From: Caldilineaceae bacterium
GTDB lineage: Bacteria; Chloroflexota; Anaerolineae; Caldilineales; Caldilineaceae
Length of the DNA: 16,107 nucleotides
Reading direction: 5' to 3'
Assembly (NCBI GenBank): GCA_026645575.1
Contig: JAPKMW010000166.1
Span: forward strand, 1-16,107
The translations under genes and the position numbers were made by a program. The notes under the pieces were generated by a model that was not told where the DNA came from, did no database searches, and saw only the letters and a program-made list of their open reading frames with translations. This document shows, piece after piece, positions 6,349 to 13,359 of this stretch (the stretch's first letter is position 1; each line of letters opens with the position of its first letter).

Positions 6349-7641
6349 CTAAAGCTGGCCGTGCAGCATTCCTAACAAGCGATCTAACAGCGCTTCGCCA
6401 TCGGCGCGCAGGGCGTTGTGTTCGTATTGGTTGGTGATCCAGAGTTTGCTGCCGCGGATGTCGGCGGCAGTTTCCTCGGAGAAGACGCGTTCGACGTACA
6501 TGTCGTTGTAGTAGACGGCAGCAACACAGGGGACGGTGTTTTTGCGTAGGGTTTCTACATCATAGAGCCGGGGCCATTGATCATCGGCAGCAAGCAGGTC
6601 GGCGGCGGCTTTGAGGGGGCAAAGGTGGGGGTATTCGTCGAACTGCCAGGGGTAGATCATTTCGCCGGTGAAGAGAATCGGTTGATCGGGGTTGGCTTCA
6701 AACATCGGGTACTCAGCGCGCACCCGCTCGGCGGACCAGTTGGAAGCAAAACCCTGACAGTAGATCGCCTCGTGCAAGATAGCAAAGATGGGATTGGTTT
6801 CAAAGTGTTGCGCCTGCTCAAAGTGGCGCAAGAAAACATAACTCAGTTCGCGACCATGCTTGCCTTGAACAAAGGCGTCTTCGAGCAAGTAATGCACCTG
6901 CTCAAAGCCGTCACTGGCGCCAAAGGCTAGTCCCAATTGCTGGAAGCGGCGCGGCGTCAGGTGCGCGCCGTCGGGCAAAGAGACTTCATGGTCTTGCAGA
7001 TAGCGGACGATGGCTTGCGCTTGGGCGATGTCTTCCGGGTAGCGTTCATAGTAGAGCCGGTTCTTGTCGAGGACCCGGCGGTAGGTGGCGCGATAGACAT
7101 CATCAGGGTGACGGGTCAACGAGGGTAGCCCGCCGGTAATGATCACTTCGCGCAACCCCTGGGGCGCCGCCGAAAGGTAGTGCGTCAGACAGAAGCCGCC
7201 ATAGCTCTGACCCAAGGCGCTCCATTGACCATCTGCACCCAACAACTCAACTCGAATACGTTCAGCGTCGCGCACAATGTTATCGGCGCGGAAGTGCTTC
7301 AGGTAATCGGCTTGGGCTTGGGGCGTGGTAAAGCGGGCCAACGTTTGGGCGGTGACCGGCGTGCTGCGTCCCGTGCCCCGTTGGTCGAGCAGGAGAACGC
7401 GATACTCTTGCAAGGCCCGTTTCCACCAGCCACGGTTGCTATCCGGTCGTGGCGCGCCGGAGCCAGGCCCGCCTTGGAAGAAGATCAGGTTGGGCAGGTT
7501 GGCGCCTTCTTTGCCGGGCGCAACTAGTTCACGCAGAAAGATCGTCAATTGTTCGCCGGCAGGTTGGTTGTAGTCCAGCGGGACAGTGAACTCATGGCCG
7601 ATGAGGATCAAGCCGGGCAGACGGTGGGTAAAGGTTTGCAT
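6349..7641 (-). CDS. Prolyl aminopeptidase (proline iminopeptidase), S33-family alpha/beta hydrolase
   Basis: The protein has 430 residues, the length of the larger type of proline iminopeptidases. It carries the family motifs in order: oxyanion-hole segment FFQGGPGSGAPRP (residues 54-66), LLLDQRGTGRS (83-93), nucleophile S146 in LGQSYGG, and near the end D380 in YYNDMYV and H408 in NQYEHNAL as the rest of the triad. The enzyme removes N-terminal proline from peptides in the cytoplasm; no signal peptide is seen. The start at 7641 keeps the usual opening before HEFTVPLDY, but no strong ribosome binding site is visible. It lies upstream of the amidohydrolase/enolase-superfamily pair on the same strand, separated by a hairpin, so cotranscription is possible but unproven. 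Confidence 0.9.
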   Translation of the reverse strand: MQTFTHRLPGLILIGHEFTVPLDYNQPAGEQLTIFLRELVAPGKEGANLPNLIFFQGGPGSGAPRPDSNRGWWKRALQEYRVLLLDQRGTGRSTPVTAQTLARFTTPQAQADYLKHFRADNIVRDAERIRVELLGADGQWSALGQSYGGFCLTHYLSAAPQGLREVIITGGLPSLTRHPDDVYRATYRRVLDKNRLYYERYPEDIAQAQAIVRYLQDHEVSLPDGAHLTPRRFQQLGLAFGASDGFEQVHYLLEDAFVQGKHGRELSYVFLRHFEQAQHFETNPIFAILHEAIYCQGFASNWSAERVRAEYPMFEANPDQPILFTGEMIYPWQFDEYPHLCPLKAAADLLAADDQWPRLYDVETLRKNTVPCVAAVYYNDMYVERVFSEETAADIRGSKLWITNQYEHNALRADGEALLDRLLGMLHGQL

Positions 7642-7646
7642 GAAGA

Positions 7647-7675
7647 TTTACTCAATCTTTGAAGTGTGATAGACT
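7647..7675 (+). promoter_or_regulatory. Candidate promoter of the small antitoxin-like gene
   Basis: TTTACT at 7647-7652, a 17-base spacer and TAGACT at 7670-7675, preceded by TG as in extended -10 promoters. It would place transcription start about 30 bases before the ATG at 7711. Confidence 0.35.
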
Positions 7676-7710
7676 GCTTGAGCATTACCCAGTCGTATAG
7701 GAGTAGATTT

Positions 7711-7941
7711 ATGACAATTGCAGAGATTCGTTTGCCTGATCATAGTTATATGCGCCTAACAGAACTTGCAAACCAGCACAATGTCACTGTTAACGAGTTG
7801 GTTGAACAGTGGTCGAACAGCGTGCTTACTGAGTTTGACGCGGAAATGCGTTTTCGGGCAATGTCGATGCGTGGCTCACGAGAACTTGGCTTAAGTTTGC
7901 TTGATAAACTTGATACCTTAAGCCTGCCCCAGGCTAGGTAA
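7711..7941 (+). CDS. Small ribbon-helix-helix-like protein, orphan antitoxin candidate
   Basis: ATG at 7711 is chosen over an upstream ATG at 7666 because AGGAG lies seven bases before it; this gives 76 residues. The N-terminal strand MTIAEIRLPDHSYMRL, then helix ELANQHNVTVNELVEQW, fits a CopG/VapB-type ribbon-helix-helix. The second half (FDAEMRFRAMSMRGSRELGLSLLDKLD) resembles the tail of small antitoxins usually paired with PIN-domain RNases (family knowledge, from memory). No toxin reading frame follows: after the stop there are about 155 bases of non-coding DNA including a degenerate palindrome, then the end of an opposite-strand gene. It may be a solitary regulator or the survivor of a lost toxin-antitoxin pair. 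Confidence 0.65.
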   Translation: MTIAEIRLPDHSYMRLTELANQHNVTVNELVEQWSNSVLTEFDAEMRFRAMSMRGSRELGLSLLDKLDTLSLPQAR

Positions 7942-7989
7942 GTCGTTTAGCAATAACGCTCCCCAATTTTCCCTTGCAACGACACCTAC

Positions 7990-8073
7990 CCCGTAGAGAT
8001 GCCGAAATTTAGAGAAGCGCAGTGGAACATATCCAGACGATCTTTCCCATCTAAACTCAGCCGTCCCTACGGG
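7990..8073. repeat. Degenerate palindrome, CCCGTAGGGA family
   Basis: Bases 7990-8013 and 8050-8073 are inverted copies with 18 of 24 matches. The right arm matches the unit at 1060-1083 at 22 of 24 positions in inverse orientation. The GTCCCTACGGGAC core at 8063-8075 is itself a small hairpin. The element lies between the antitoxin-like gene and the stop of the OYE-like gene, which converge. Confidence 0.6.
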
Positions 8074-8097
8074 ACTCAGGAACACGCGTTAATTATT

Positions 8098-9528
8098 CTA
8101 GGTGCCCTTAATCACTTGCAACCTCTCATACTCCGGGCGCGCCTTGTAGAAATCATCCAGCGGGAAGCAGCCGGAGATCAGGCCGTTGCGCGGTGCGGTG
8201 GTGCAATCGCTAAAGGTGCGACAGATGCGTTTGCGTTGCAGGCGATTGCCGACCAGGATGTCGGCGCAGATGTCCGGGTAGCTCAACACCATGCGCCCGA
8301 TGCCGACAAAATCGGTCCCCCCCGTGCGCACAACGGCTTGCGCCACGTTGGGGAACCAATCCTGCAAATAGGAATAGCCGGAGCCGACGTAAGTCAAGTT
8401 GGGGCGCAACCGTTTGAGTTCAGCCACCAAGTTGATCTGGCGCGCCACCCCCACCAACGGATCTTCCAGTAACTGATAGCCATCCGAGGGGGGGAAGAAG
8501 GCCGGACGCTGAATATGGGGGTTGTAATAGGGGCTGCCTGCCGTGATACAGGTCAGGTTGATGTTCAACGCCTGCAACAGATCGAGGAAGGCCAGCGGCT
8601 CGGTCAAGTCCATGCCGACACCGGTGCCGTCGCCGCCAAAGGCATAGGGGTAGCGACCTTCATACGGGGTCGGCACACCACTCCGTTCAGCGTTGTTGCC
8701 CGGCTGAAAGGGAATAAAGTCGATGGCGCTCAAGCGCACGGCAATGTCCAAACCGGGGACTTCACTGCGGATGCCATCGACCAACTCGCGCAGGAAGCGG
8801 GTGCGATTTTCAAAGCTGCCGCCATAGGGGCCGGGACGGTCAACGGCGCTGAGAAATTCATGGCCCAGATAGCCGTGACAATGCTTGAGATCGACAAAGG
8901 TGAAACCGGCTTGGTACGCCAGGTGCGCCGCCTTAATAAAGTCGTCGATCAAGCGCTTGATGTCGTCGTCACTCATCACGGCTTCGTCAGAGGTAATGTG
9001 AAAACGCTTGTCGAGCAGCGGGTGGCGATAGAGAATGGCTGGCTCCAATTGCTTGTTGTGGGGTCGGCAAAAGCGCCCGGAGTGGGTCAGTTGCACACCA
9101 ATGAGCAAGTCGTCACCGCCGCCAAAACGTTCGGCATGGCTCTGCACCAACCGTTCGCGCAACTGGGCAATGGCGCCAACAGTGGTCGGCAAAAGCGTTA
9201 ACTGATTAGGATTGGCGCGCCCATCCAGCCGCACCGCCACCGCTTCACAGCCCCAAATCAACTTAGCCCCGCTCTGCCCAAAGCGCGTCCAGCGCCGCTC
9301 GACCAGTTCGTTGGGGCTGCCGTCGGTGTTGCCGTCCCAGCCTTCCATTGGTAATACGGCAAAGCGGTTGGCGAGTTGATACGTGCCGGTGTCAAACGGC
9401 TGCGCCAGCGGTGAGGCAGGCCCCTGTTCGACCACTGCATCAAAGGGCATGGTGATACCCAACTCGGCCAGATAGCTCTGAAAATCGTTGGCTGTCTTCA
9501 GCGCAGCCACGCGTCGATAGGTTGCCAT
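8098..9528 (-). CDS. NADH:flavin oxidoreductase / Old Yellow Enzyme family protein
   Basis: At 476 residues it is longer than classic OYEs (about 360). The FMN-barrel signature is clear: PMEGWDG (60-66), GVQLTHSGR (144-152), and [21 protein letters not shown] (212 on), in which the H216-x-H218 region binds the substrate oxyanion; then [11 protein letters not shown] near the phosphate site. Family members reduce activated C=C bonds or open rings with NAD(P)H. The tail carries C436, C442 and C454 (C-x5-C-x11-C), like a reduced form of the four-cysteine Fe-S motif of the dienoyl-CoA reductase branch, but no second dinucleotide domain follows. Three bases separate it from the DapA-like stop, and GGAGG lies eight bases before its ATG. 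Confidence 0.88.
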   Translation of the reverse strand: MATYRRVAALKTANDFQSYLAELGITMPFDAVVEQGPASPLAQPFDTGTYQLANRFAVLPMEGWDGNTDGSPNELVERRWTRFGQSGAKLIWGCEAVAVRLDGRANPNQLTLLPTTVGAIAQLRERLVQSHAERFGGGDDLLIGVQLTHSGRFCRPHNKQLEPAILYRHPLLDKRFHITSDEAVMSDDDIKRLIDDFIKAAHLAYQAGFTFVDLKHCHGYLGHEFLSAVDRPGPYGGSFENRTRFLRELVDGIRSEVPGLDIAVRLSAIDFIPFQPGNNAERSGVPTPYEGRYPYAFGGDGTGVGMDLTEPLAFLDLLQALNINLTCITAGSPYYNPHIQRPAFFPPSDGYQLLEDPLVGVARQINLVAELKRLRPNLTYVGSGYSYLQDWFPNVAQAVVRTGGTDFVGIGRMVLSYPDICADILVGNRLQRKRICRTFSDCTTAPRNGLISGCFPLDDFYKARPEYERLQVIKGT

Positions 9529-9531
9529 CGC

Positions 9532-10527
9532 TTATGCCTCCAACACGCCAAGCCGTTCGGCAATATCGCGCAACACCGCCCGGTCGCTATCGGGGCGGCG
9601 GTCACCGTTGGGGTGCGGGGTATCGGAAGTGATCCAGCCGCGCAACCTGAGGAACATGGCGGCGCTATGCTTGTAGGCCGGCACGGCGGGACGGAAAGCG
9701 AAAAAGCCCAGGTACTGAATCAGGTCATTCAATTCAAAAAAGCCCGGATCACCGGCTTCCCACATGGCGTCGCGTTGGGCAAAGAGGTCGGGTGCAAAGG
9801 TGCTGAGACCCAACAGGTAATCACTGCCGTACATCACCATGTCAACCGCCAGATCGTTGCCGGTGAACACTTTGAAGTCGGGGCGCACCCGGTCGCGCAG
9901 GAGGAGGCGTTGCCATTCCTGGTCGCGGTGCAGCGACGAATGTTTGGCGCCGAGACATTGCGGCACGGAGAGCAACCCTTCATACGTTTCCAAGTCATAA
10001 ATCTGCCCAAAGGGGGCGAACATTTTCCCCAGTTCAAAGGCGATAAAAGCCGGGCAGTCGCGCCCCAGTTCGGCATAGCTGGCGACGATCTTGTCAGGCG
10101 TCTGGCTGGTGAGCGGGTAGGATTGGAAGACCACCGGGGTGCCGCCGTAATGTTGAATCAAGGCCATCTGCTCTTGGGTGGGGGCTGGGTTCCAGACGTC
10201 ACCAGGTTTGGCGGGGACAAAGGCGCCGGCGACAAAGGGGCGGTTGCCTAGCGTCTCCTGGGTGCGCGCCAGCACTTCGCGGCGAGTGGCTTGGTCGATC
10301 AAGTTGACATAGCCGGTGTCCATGTTGACCGCCGGTGTGATGCCATAGTCTGATGTGCGGGCGACGTGGGCGCAAAAGCTCGCCCAGTCGATGGTGTAGT
10401 CTTCATGAAAAGGTAACAAAATGGCCGAGATGCCGGTGATCTTGCGGCGTGGTTTGAGCATGGCCAGGGGGTCGATCTGTTCAGTACTGATCTTTTCAGT
10501 AACGGCTGGTGATGCGAGTACGATCAT
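9532..10527 (-). CDS. Dihydrodipicolinate synthase/N-acetylneuraminate lyase family protein (DapA-like)
   Basis: The 331-residue barrel protein has the class I aldolase features: Schiff-base K195 in CLGAKHSSLHR, Y137 in VVFQSYP as the likely proton-relay tyrosine, and FTGNDLAVDMVMYGSDYLLG (221 on) as the usual G-N-D and late-strand motif. The pyruvate-binding GTTGE stretch of true DapA is replaced by ITPAVNMDTGY, so a role in lysine synthesis is unlikely; a lyase, aldolase or dehydratase of a keto acid or sugar acid is more plausible. The N-terminal 30 residues extend beyond the barrel. GAGGAAA precedes the ATG. It is first in an operon with the OYE-like gene, 3 bp away, which suggests successive steps. 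Confidence 0.85.
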   Translation of the reverse strand: MIVLASPAVTEKISTEQIDPLAMLKPRRKITGISAILLPFHEDYTIDWASFCAHVARTSDYGITPAVNMDTGYVNLIDQATRREVLARTQETLGNRPFVAGAFVPAKPGDVWNPAPTQEQMALIQHYGGTPVVFQSYPLTSQTPDKIVASYAELGRDCPAFIAFELGKMFAPFGQIYDLETYEGLLSVPQCLGAKHSSLHRDQEWQRLLLRDRVRPDFKVFTGNDLAVDMVMYGSDYLLGLSTFAPDLFAQRDAMWEAGDPGFFELNDLIQYLGFFAFRPAVPAYKHSAAMFLRLRGWITSDTPHPNGDRRPDSDRAVLRDIAERLGVLEA

Positions 10528-10606
10528 TGTCCCATTTCCTCTCTGTTCGGCGTGACGGTCATCAGACTTTCAAGTGTTGTGAATGTTTACATCTGTGGTT
10601 GACGCT

Positions 10607-10636
10607 ATTGTAGTACATCCCAAGCAGAAAGGGAAA
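10607..10636 (-). promoter_or_regulatory. Candidate promoter of the DapA-like/OYE operon
   Basis: On the minus strand TACAAT (10612-10607) is a good -10 box; TTTCCC 18 bases upstream (10636-10631) is a weak -35. The leader would be about 70 bases to the ATG at 10527. Confidence 0.25.
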
Positions 10637-10747
10637 TGGCCGACGAGAAACCGTGAGCGTTTCTTTACCCACCGTATCTGTGATAAAATGATCAGGTGAA
10701 TAAAGGGGGACGCAGATGACCGCAGTTCCTATGCCAGGAGATTGCTT

Positions 10748-10970
10748 ATGCTTAAGCCTGTACAAGCGAGTAGCCCGACCTTTCGCGACATTATTGAAGG
10801 CGGTTTTCTCTATGTGGACAAAACGCGTGACCTGTACGAGTTGGTGCGCTATAGCAAGGGGATCTATGATCGGCGCTAACTTTGACAGCAAAGAACGCAA
10901 GGTGACGGACTGGAAAACGGAAGCGCTTGTAACCGCAAATAGCGTCTCCGTTGAAACGCATCAGTCGTAA
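10748..10970 (+). pseudogene. Collapsed AAA-ATPase-like/PD-(D/E)XK_9 gene: N-terminus joined to C-terminus
   Basis: ATG at 10748, with AGGAG seven bases upstream, opens 43 codons to a TAA at 10877. Residues 10-40, TFRDIIEGGFLYVDKTRDLY then ELVRYSKGIY, match the opening of AAA-ATPase-like (DUF1703-type) proteins, where the next residues are normally a FLSRPRRFGKS Walker A segment. Here that segment is absent. Instead another frame, from about 10867, reads IGANFDSKERKVTDWKTEAL and runs to a TAA at 10968; this matches the usual end of the same proteins. About 500 internal residues are therefore missing, with a frame change at a GATC-TAT-GATC junction (10861-10872). The intact family joins an ATPase-like part to a nuclease-like part, of poorly known role. 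TGATAAAAT at 10681-10689 could be an extended -10 box. Confidence 0.65.
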
Positions 10971-11014
10971 AGACTTTAGTCTTCGGGCAGTGCTGGAAGA
11001 CTAAAGTCTTTACG
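10966..11014. repeat. Perfect 19-bp palindrome (GTAAAGACTTTAGTCTT family)
   Basis: Arms 10966-10984 and 10996-11014 are perfect inverse copies with an 11-base loop (GGGCAGTGCTG). Each arm is itself nearly palindromic (AAAGACT-TT-AGTCTT), so the DNA could fold as one long or two short hairpins. The left arm core matches 4097-4113 base for base. It overlaps the stop of the collapsed AAA-like gene and lies downstream of the converging PhyH gene. Confidence 0.8.
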
Positions 11015-11036
11015 CCGATCTCTACGACGATCTTTC

Positions 11037-11813
11037 CTACATCCCACCCTCTGTCATCGAGTAGTGGACGCCGGTGGGGTCGATGCCGCGCAGGATCGTC
11101 CCCTGGCCGCGCGATTGGTGCGTTTTCACCGTGGGCGGGTCGGCGGGGTCGCGCATCTGAACCAGCCAGGTGGTGCGTGCTTCGTTGCTGACGTTGATGC
11201 CGGAGCCATGCACGGTGAGATAGCTAAAGAAGAGCAGATCGCCCGCTTCCGCCGGACAGGGCACGGCAGACTCGACGGGGTATTGTTCAAAGGGCAAATA
11301 CCAACCGCCCCCCTTTTGGTGTTCAATCGGCCCCAACAAGTTGGTACCAGGGACGACACGGATACAGCCCTTTTCAATCGGCGCGTCATCAAAGTGGAAG
11401 ACGGCGGCGATCATGGTGTGGCGGTCATGGGGGAAGTAGGGGTAATCCTGGTGCATGGGGAAGGGCGATCCCTTTTCCGACGGCTTGATGAACATCTTGT
11501 TGTGATGCAACTGGACGTTGGGCGAGCCGATCAATTGAGAAGTTGGGTCGGTCAGGCGCGGATCGGTCATCAAACGGGCAAAGAGCGCTGAATAGAATTG
11601 CACGTTGTGACAATGGAAGATTTGGGTTTCTTTGGCACTGTCCATAGCGCGGGCAGCGCCCCAAGTGGCATCCAAGTTGGCTTTTTGTGACAGACGCGCA
11701 ATGAGATCGTGACCTTCCTGGCGATAGGTGGCGGCTTCGGCTCGGCTAAGAACGCCTTTGAGGAGGAGATAGCCATTTTGGCGGTAGAACTCGATTTGGT
11801 CTTGAGTCAGCAT
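11037..11813 (-). CDS. Phytanoyl-CoA dioxygenase (PhyH) family protein, copy 1
   Basis: The 258 residues form one Fe(II)/2-oxoglutarate dioxygenase double-stranded beta-helix. It has the N-terminal helix pattern QIEFYRQNGYLLLKGVLS, H121-x-D123 (MHQDYPYFP) and H202 (LTVHGSGINVS) as the iron facial triad, and R213 (ARTTW) as the likely 2-oxoglutarate anchor. Such enzymes hydroxylate or halogenate a range of small molecules, and substrate is not readable from sequence. AAGGA lies seven bases before the ATG. It follows a frameshifted pentapeptide gene and a hairpin on the same strand. It shares little detailed sequence with the second PhyH gene at 12328, so the two probably act on different substrates. 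Confidence 0.9.
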   Translation of the reverse strand: MLTQDQIEFYRQNGYLLLKGVLSRAEAATYRQEGHDLIARLSQKANLDATWGAARAMDSAKETQIFHCHNVQFYSALFARLMTDPRLTDPTSQLIGSPNVQLHHNKMFIKPSEKGSPFPMHQDYPYFPHDRHTMIAAVFHFDDAPIEKGCIRVVPGTNLLGPIEHQKGGGWYLPFEQYPVESAVPCPAEAGDLLFFSYLTVHGSGINVSNEARTTWLVQMRDPADPPTVKTHQSRGQGTILRGIDPTGVHYSMTEGGM

Positions 11814-11830
11814 ATTGGTTCCTTCTTGTT

Positions 11831-11898
11831 ATTGGATATTAGATATTGAATATTGAGTGTTGTGCTTTGTTACAAATACCTAATATCTAATATCCAAT
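11831..11898. repeat. Palindrome with TATTAGATATT arms
   Basis: ATTGGATATTAGATATT at 11831-11847 is perfectly inverted at 11882-11898, with a 34-base loop. Both arms are built from short near-repeats of GATATT, and the copies continue into flanking bases (GAATATT, ATATCTAAT). It occupies the gap between the pentapeptide pseudogene stop and the start of PhyH copy 1 and may terminate or stabilise the upstream transcript. Confidence 0.75.
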
Positions 11899-11905
11899 AT
11901 CTAAT

Positions 11906-12341
11906 TTACTTTGGTGGCAGACCGATAACACCGGTTAGGTTGGCGCCGTCGAGGTTAGCGTCGGTAAGGATGGCATCGGTTAAATCAGCGTAACGTAGAT
12001 CGGCATTGCGTAAGTCGATGTTGGTGAAATCGGTGTTCATAAACAACGCGCGGGTTAGCGTTGCGCAACAGACCGCCTTGCAGGTTAGCGACGGCCAAGT
12101 CGCAGCCGACGGTCGGCGCGTTGACAATCGCCCAAGCGGTACGCCATTTGGGGTCGAGGATGGTGCTTGTGTCGAGCAAAGCGCCCCGCCAGTCAACCCC
12201 TGCCAAAACCGCCCCGGTGAGATCAGCGCCAGCCAATTGTACAGCAGTGAGGTGTACCCCGCCCAGACGGGCGCCGCGGAGGTTAGCGCCTTGTAATTGG
12301 GCCTTTTGCAACTGCGCTTTATCGCAATTACTTCTTCCCAT
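11906..12341 (-). pseudogene. Pentapeptide-repeat protein gene, frameshifted
   Basis: The first part (12341 to about 12055) reads A(N/D)LXX repeats: KAQLQ KAQLQ GANLR GARLG and so on, with an insert DPKWRTAWAIVN typical of cyanobacterial-style members, ending GLLRN-AN. The rest (about 12060 to 11906), in another frame, continues LTRALFMNTDFTNIDLRNAD up to NLTGVIGLPPK and TAA. Joining the halves as ...GLLRN-ANLTR-ALFMN-TDFTN... restores the five-residue register exactly. That needs five bases more than the sequence has, for example a second copy of CTAAC at the break. The intact product would be a right-handed beta-helix of about 145 residues. ATG at 12339-12341 overlaps the end of PhyH copy 2 by 14 bases. 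A sequencing error is possible. Confidence 0.7.
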
Positions 12342-13287
12342 CCTTACTACAGCCACCTTCCCCGCTAGGACGGACAAAGGGCTTTGCCATCTCATCAAGG
12401 CCCTTCCAGCGGTACGGATCTTCGCCGGCGATCATGACAATGTCACGATAGTCGGCAATCGCCATGTGGACGCCTTCCGCCGGTGGGCGCCAGGGGAGCA
12501 ACGATTCGGCGCTCATATAGTGATTGACTAACACCCGCCGGTAGCCACTCTTAGCTCGATTGGGGAAGGAGCGATGGAGCAGATAACCGTTGAAGAAGAC
12601 CATAGCGCCCGCCGGCACTTCCACTGGGATGGAATCTTCGTCGGTGTAGGGAAAGTTGAACGCTTCGCCGGTGCAGTCAAAGCGGCGGTCGTCATGTTTG
12701 TGTTGCGGCCAGATAATGCCGCGCTTGTGCGAACCGGGAATAATCCAGAGGCAGCCATTTTCGACGGTCGCATCGTCGAGCGCGATCCAGCCGCCGGTGA
12801 GCGAACGGTCGCGCGTAGGAATGAAAAACTCATCCTGGTGCCACGCCTGCCCCGGTTTGCCCGACGCCTTGATAAAGAGCATCGATTGCATACATTTCAC
12901 ATTCGGCCCGATGACGCCGACCAACACATCGCGCATGATGGGATGGGCGAGATAACGCAACATGGTTTCCGAAATTTTATGGGGAAAGTGGATACAGAGA
13001 TATTGGCGCAACACATCATCATCGGCTTCGTCAGGCTCAGCCGGCGTGACGCCGCGCACTTCGCCCAACTCGCCGCGGCAGATGCGGGTGGTTTCGGCGC
13101 GCATTTCAGCCAACTCGGCTGGACTAAGGGCGTTTTCGACAATCAGGTAGCCTTGTTCCTGATAAAAAGCAACCGCCTCTGCTGTCACAACGCCATCGGT
13201 GATGCGACCGTTAAAGGCAACGGGGGCGTGACCATTGCTATGGCCATTCTGGTACACGGTTGTCTTGACTAGTGTCGCTGTCGTCAT
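12328..13287 (-). CDS. Phytanoyl-CoA dioxygenase (PhyH) family protein, copy 2
   Basis: ATG at 13287 is preferred over the one at 13317 because AAAGGAG stands seven bases upstream; this gives 319 residues. After a low-complexity lead (NGHSNGHAP) the PhyH fold starts at about 35 (AFYQEQGYLIVENALS). The iron ligands are H150-x-D152 (AWHQDEFFIP) and H238 (LLHRSFPN), with R250 or R251 (GYRRVLVNHY) binding 2-oxoglutarate. GSHKRG and WIIPGSH match the long PhyH subgroup that acts on free small molecules rather than CoA esters; that placement is from memory. The C-terminal Gly/Lys-rich tail overlaps the start of the pentapeptide gene, so the two were probably translated together. Confidence 0.9.
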   Translation of the reverse strand: MTTATLVKTTVYQNGHSNGHAPVAFNGRITDGVVTAEAVAFYQEQGYLIVENALSPAELAEMRAETTRICRGELGEVRGVTPAEPDEADDDVLRQYLCIHFPHKISETMLRYLAHPIMRDVLVGVIGPNVKCMQSMLFIKASGKPGQAWHQDEFFIPTRDRSLTGGWIALDDATVENGCLWIIPGSHKRGIIWPQHKHDDRRFDCTGEAFNFPYTDEDSIPVEVPAGAMVFFNGYLLHRSFPNRAKSGYRRVLVNHYMSAESLLPWRPPAEGVHMAIADYRDIVMIAGEDPYRWKGLDEMAKPFVRPSGEGGCSKDGKK

Positions 13288-13330
13288 CAGTATGCTCCTT
13301 TGCATTAAACTTTTCATTATTCACCAACAA

Positions 13331-13352
13331 CCCGTAGGGGCGCACCCTACGG
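13331..13352. terminator. CCGTAGGG hairpin downstream of the PhoD-like gene
   Basis: CCGTAGGG at 13332-13339 pairs with CCCTACGG at 13345-13352 around a 5-base loop. It follows the PhoD-like stop by seven bases on the minus strand. There is no T-run, so termination is a guess. The core is shared with the palindromes at 1058, 4236 and 8063. Confidence 0.55.
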
Positions 13353-13359
13353 AAAACCT

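Noticed and set aside
8515..9201. 228-codon plus-strand frame
   Set aside because: It lies wholly antisense to the OYE-family gene, has no ribosome binding site and no recognisable motif.
9532..10527. Naming the gene dapA
   Set aside because: The pyruvate-binding motif of true dihydrodipicolinate synthase is replaced and the neighbour is an OYE-family enzyme, not a lysine-pathway gene.
12040..12075. Programmed ribosomal frameshift in the pentapeptide gene
   Set aside because: No slippery heptamer or downstream stem is seen, and repair needs five bases to keep the repeat register, which fits deletion better.
12574..13272. 232-codon plus-strand frame
   Set aside because: It is antisense to PhyH copy 2 and shows no domain pattern.
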